From contig JAENRP010000539.1 in NCBI GenBank assembly GCA_024741835.1, forward strand, positions 1-19,931: a stretch of DNA of 19,931 bases. The letters are read 5' to 3'. How positions within the stretch are numbered: position 1 is the first letter of the stretch; each line of letters begins with the position of its first letter. The notes under the pieces are model-generated. The model worked only from the letters and a program-made list of their open reading frames with translations. It was not told where the DNA came from and searched no databases. Made by a program: the position numbers and the translations under genes. Positions 18,753-19,931 of the stretch are shown one piece after another. This DNA comes from Diplocarpon mali (lineage: Eukaryota; Ascomycota; Leotiomycetes; Helotiales; Drepanopezizaceae).

Positions 18753-19931
18753 TTAGTAATGCTATTTTAGTAGGAACCTTTGTATATTATAATTAGTTTA
18801 TAATAAACTCCTTATTTTGCCTATTTATTTAGCTTTGCCTTAATCTCTAATGCGTTATCAGACCTAATAGCTATTAGCTTTAACTAGGTCTGGCGTTCTT
18901 TTATTACTTTTTAAGTTTTTAGCTTTTCTATAAGTTTAGATTTAGTCCTAGCGCAAATGGTCTATATCTGCTAAGTGGAGTTATCTACTATTTAAGAAAA
19001 CTAATTATTTCCTTTAATTAAGATCGTAAATAGTCTAGTAGTATCGATAGATATTAGTGCTAATATCGAATCTTTCTATAGATTAAGCTTAATTTGCGTT
19101 TAATTTTAAAGTTTTATTAGCTTGCAAATTTAGTATATTAAGCGATCCTTTAATACTTAGATCTTTTGTTTTAAAGTTAAGACCTTATATAGGCCCTTTA
19201 ATTTCTTTAGCCTTAGATATGCGAATCTTCTATATATTAGCTAATACCTTAATAGGCTTTCGGCTTCTAATAGCTTTAATAGCCTATTATTAGTTAATAC
19301 TTTTTTATTAGTAGCTAGAAAGGACTAGTAATAGCAGTTTAAGGTTTTACTATTTTCTAATTGTAAGCCTAGCTTAAGAGTTGTTTTTAGTAAAACCGTA
19401 AGATCTACTTGCGGTCCTAGCTTAGGAGTCGATTTTCTAGAAATAGCAAGATCTACTTATAGTCTTAGTTTAAGAGTTATTTTTAATAAATTTGCGAAGT
19501 TTACTTATAGTCTTAGCTTAAGAGTTATTTTTGCGAATTTCACTTATAATCCTAGCTTAAGAGTTATTATTAGTAAATCTGCAGAATCCACTTGCGGTCT
19601 TAGCCTAAGAGTCATTTTTATTAAATTCATTTATAATCCTAGCTTAAGAGTCATCTTTAAGGATATATTGCATTCTACCTATAGTTTTGGCTTAAGAGTT
19701 ATTTTTACGAATTTCACTTGCGATCCTAGCTTAAGAGTCCATCTATTCTCTTTATCCTTACTTAATTATATTAGGGTAAAGAGTGTACTTTCTTTAAAGG
19801 AATCTACTTATAAGTCTGGCTTAAGAGTCAATTTCTATAATATTACCTTTAAGATAATATAAAGTCTATCTTTGATTTTAGCTTTAAAGATCACTTTATA
19901 ATTATTATTTATAAACTATATAAATTGATTA
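18753..19931 (-). mobile_element. Copia C: partial second copy of the Copia A family
   Basis: This segment aligns with Copia A 3992-5170 over its whole length with no net indel; differences are mostly transitions. It covers the integrase zinc and core region and the minisatellite, and continues beyond the window. Its left end coincides with the Gypsy edge at 18752, so the Gypsy most likely inserted into it; TTAGT at 18753-18757 would be the target duplication, with the other copy outside the window. It is less mutated at key sites: near 18863 it reads Arg-Ser-Asp-Asn-Ala-Leu-Glu, keeping the integrase catalytic Asp that reads Asn in Copia A. Confidence 0.88.
18753..19931 (-). pseudogene. Copia C integrase region of gag-pol (partial, broken)
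   Basis: On the minus strand it contains the ten-unit minisatellite, then the pre-integrase and integrase core. The RSDNA motif near 18863 is the second catalytic Asp of the DDE integrase core. Stops at likely Gln/Trp positions break it. Both flanking pol parts are missing here: RT is expected on the far side of the Gypsy, and protease/gag beyond 19931. Confidence 0.8.
19345..19830 (-). repeat. In-frame minisatellite, Copia C
   Basis: Ten units of the CCTAGCTTAAGAGTC type, with the same spacing pattern as 4600-5070. Equal unit number in two copies means the array was already this size in their common ancestor and has not changed length since. Confidence 0.85.

Noticed and set aside
19668..19862. 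64-codon plus-strand open frame
   Set aside because: A shadow across the Copia C minisatellite; its residues repeat the array.

Overview
The window is a nest of decayed LTR retrotransposons, and no intact host gene is visible. Composition points to a filamentous ascomycete with repeat-induced point mutation (RIP): TpA is very frequent, CpA and TpG are depleted, and repeat copies differ almost only by C/T and G/A transitions. Every recognisable retrotransposon reading frame is broken by TAA or TAG where Gln or Trp codons are expected, and I found few indels. The short open frames left are chance products or shadows. The species cannot be named from this sequence.

Layout. A Ty3/Gypsy-type element on the minus strand is the scaffold. 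Its 5' edge is at 18752, its gag begins around 18200, and its RNase H and integrase start lie at 145-1005. Two Ty1/Copia-type elements are inserted in it. Copia A (minus strand, 1006-7196) splits the Gypsy between RT and RNase H; it has two 195-bp LTRs and a 5-bp AATTA target duplication. Copia B (plus strand, 9964-17552) splits the Gypsy gag; it has two 197-bp LTRs and a GTAGG target duplication. At the right end, 18753-19931 is a second, partial Copia A-family copy (Copia C), into which the Gypsy itself appears to have jumped. At the left end, 1-144 looks like the edge of another LTR inside the Gypsy integrase. The implied order is: Copia C first, then Gypsy, then Copia A, Copia B and the left-end element.

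Function. All three elements keep the skeleton of gag, protease, RT, RNase H and integrase in family order, but all are dead. All three RT active sites, expected as Tyr-x-Asp-Asp, now read Tyr-Ile-Asn-Asn through TpG-to-TpA changes.

Most notable observations: (1) in both LTR pairs the inward-facing part of each LTR is mutated while the outward-facing part is spared; (2) Copia A and C share an in-frame 48/39-bp minisatellite between protease and integrase, with related units at the 3' end of Copia A; (3) Copia B has about 1.4 kb of extra, less mutated sequence between pol and the 3' LTR, which on the minus strand gives a 111-codon open, Ala/Leu-rich, membrane-like stretch; (4) the surviving CpA/TpG dinucleotides appear enriched in GCA/TGC.
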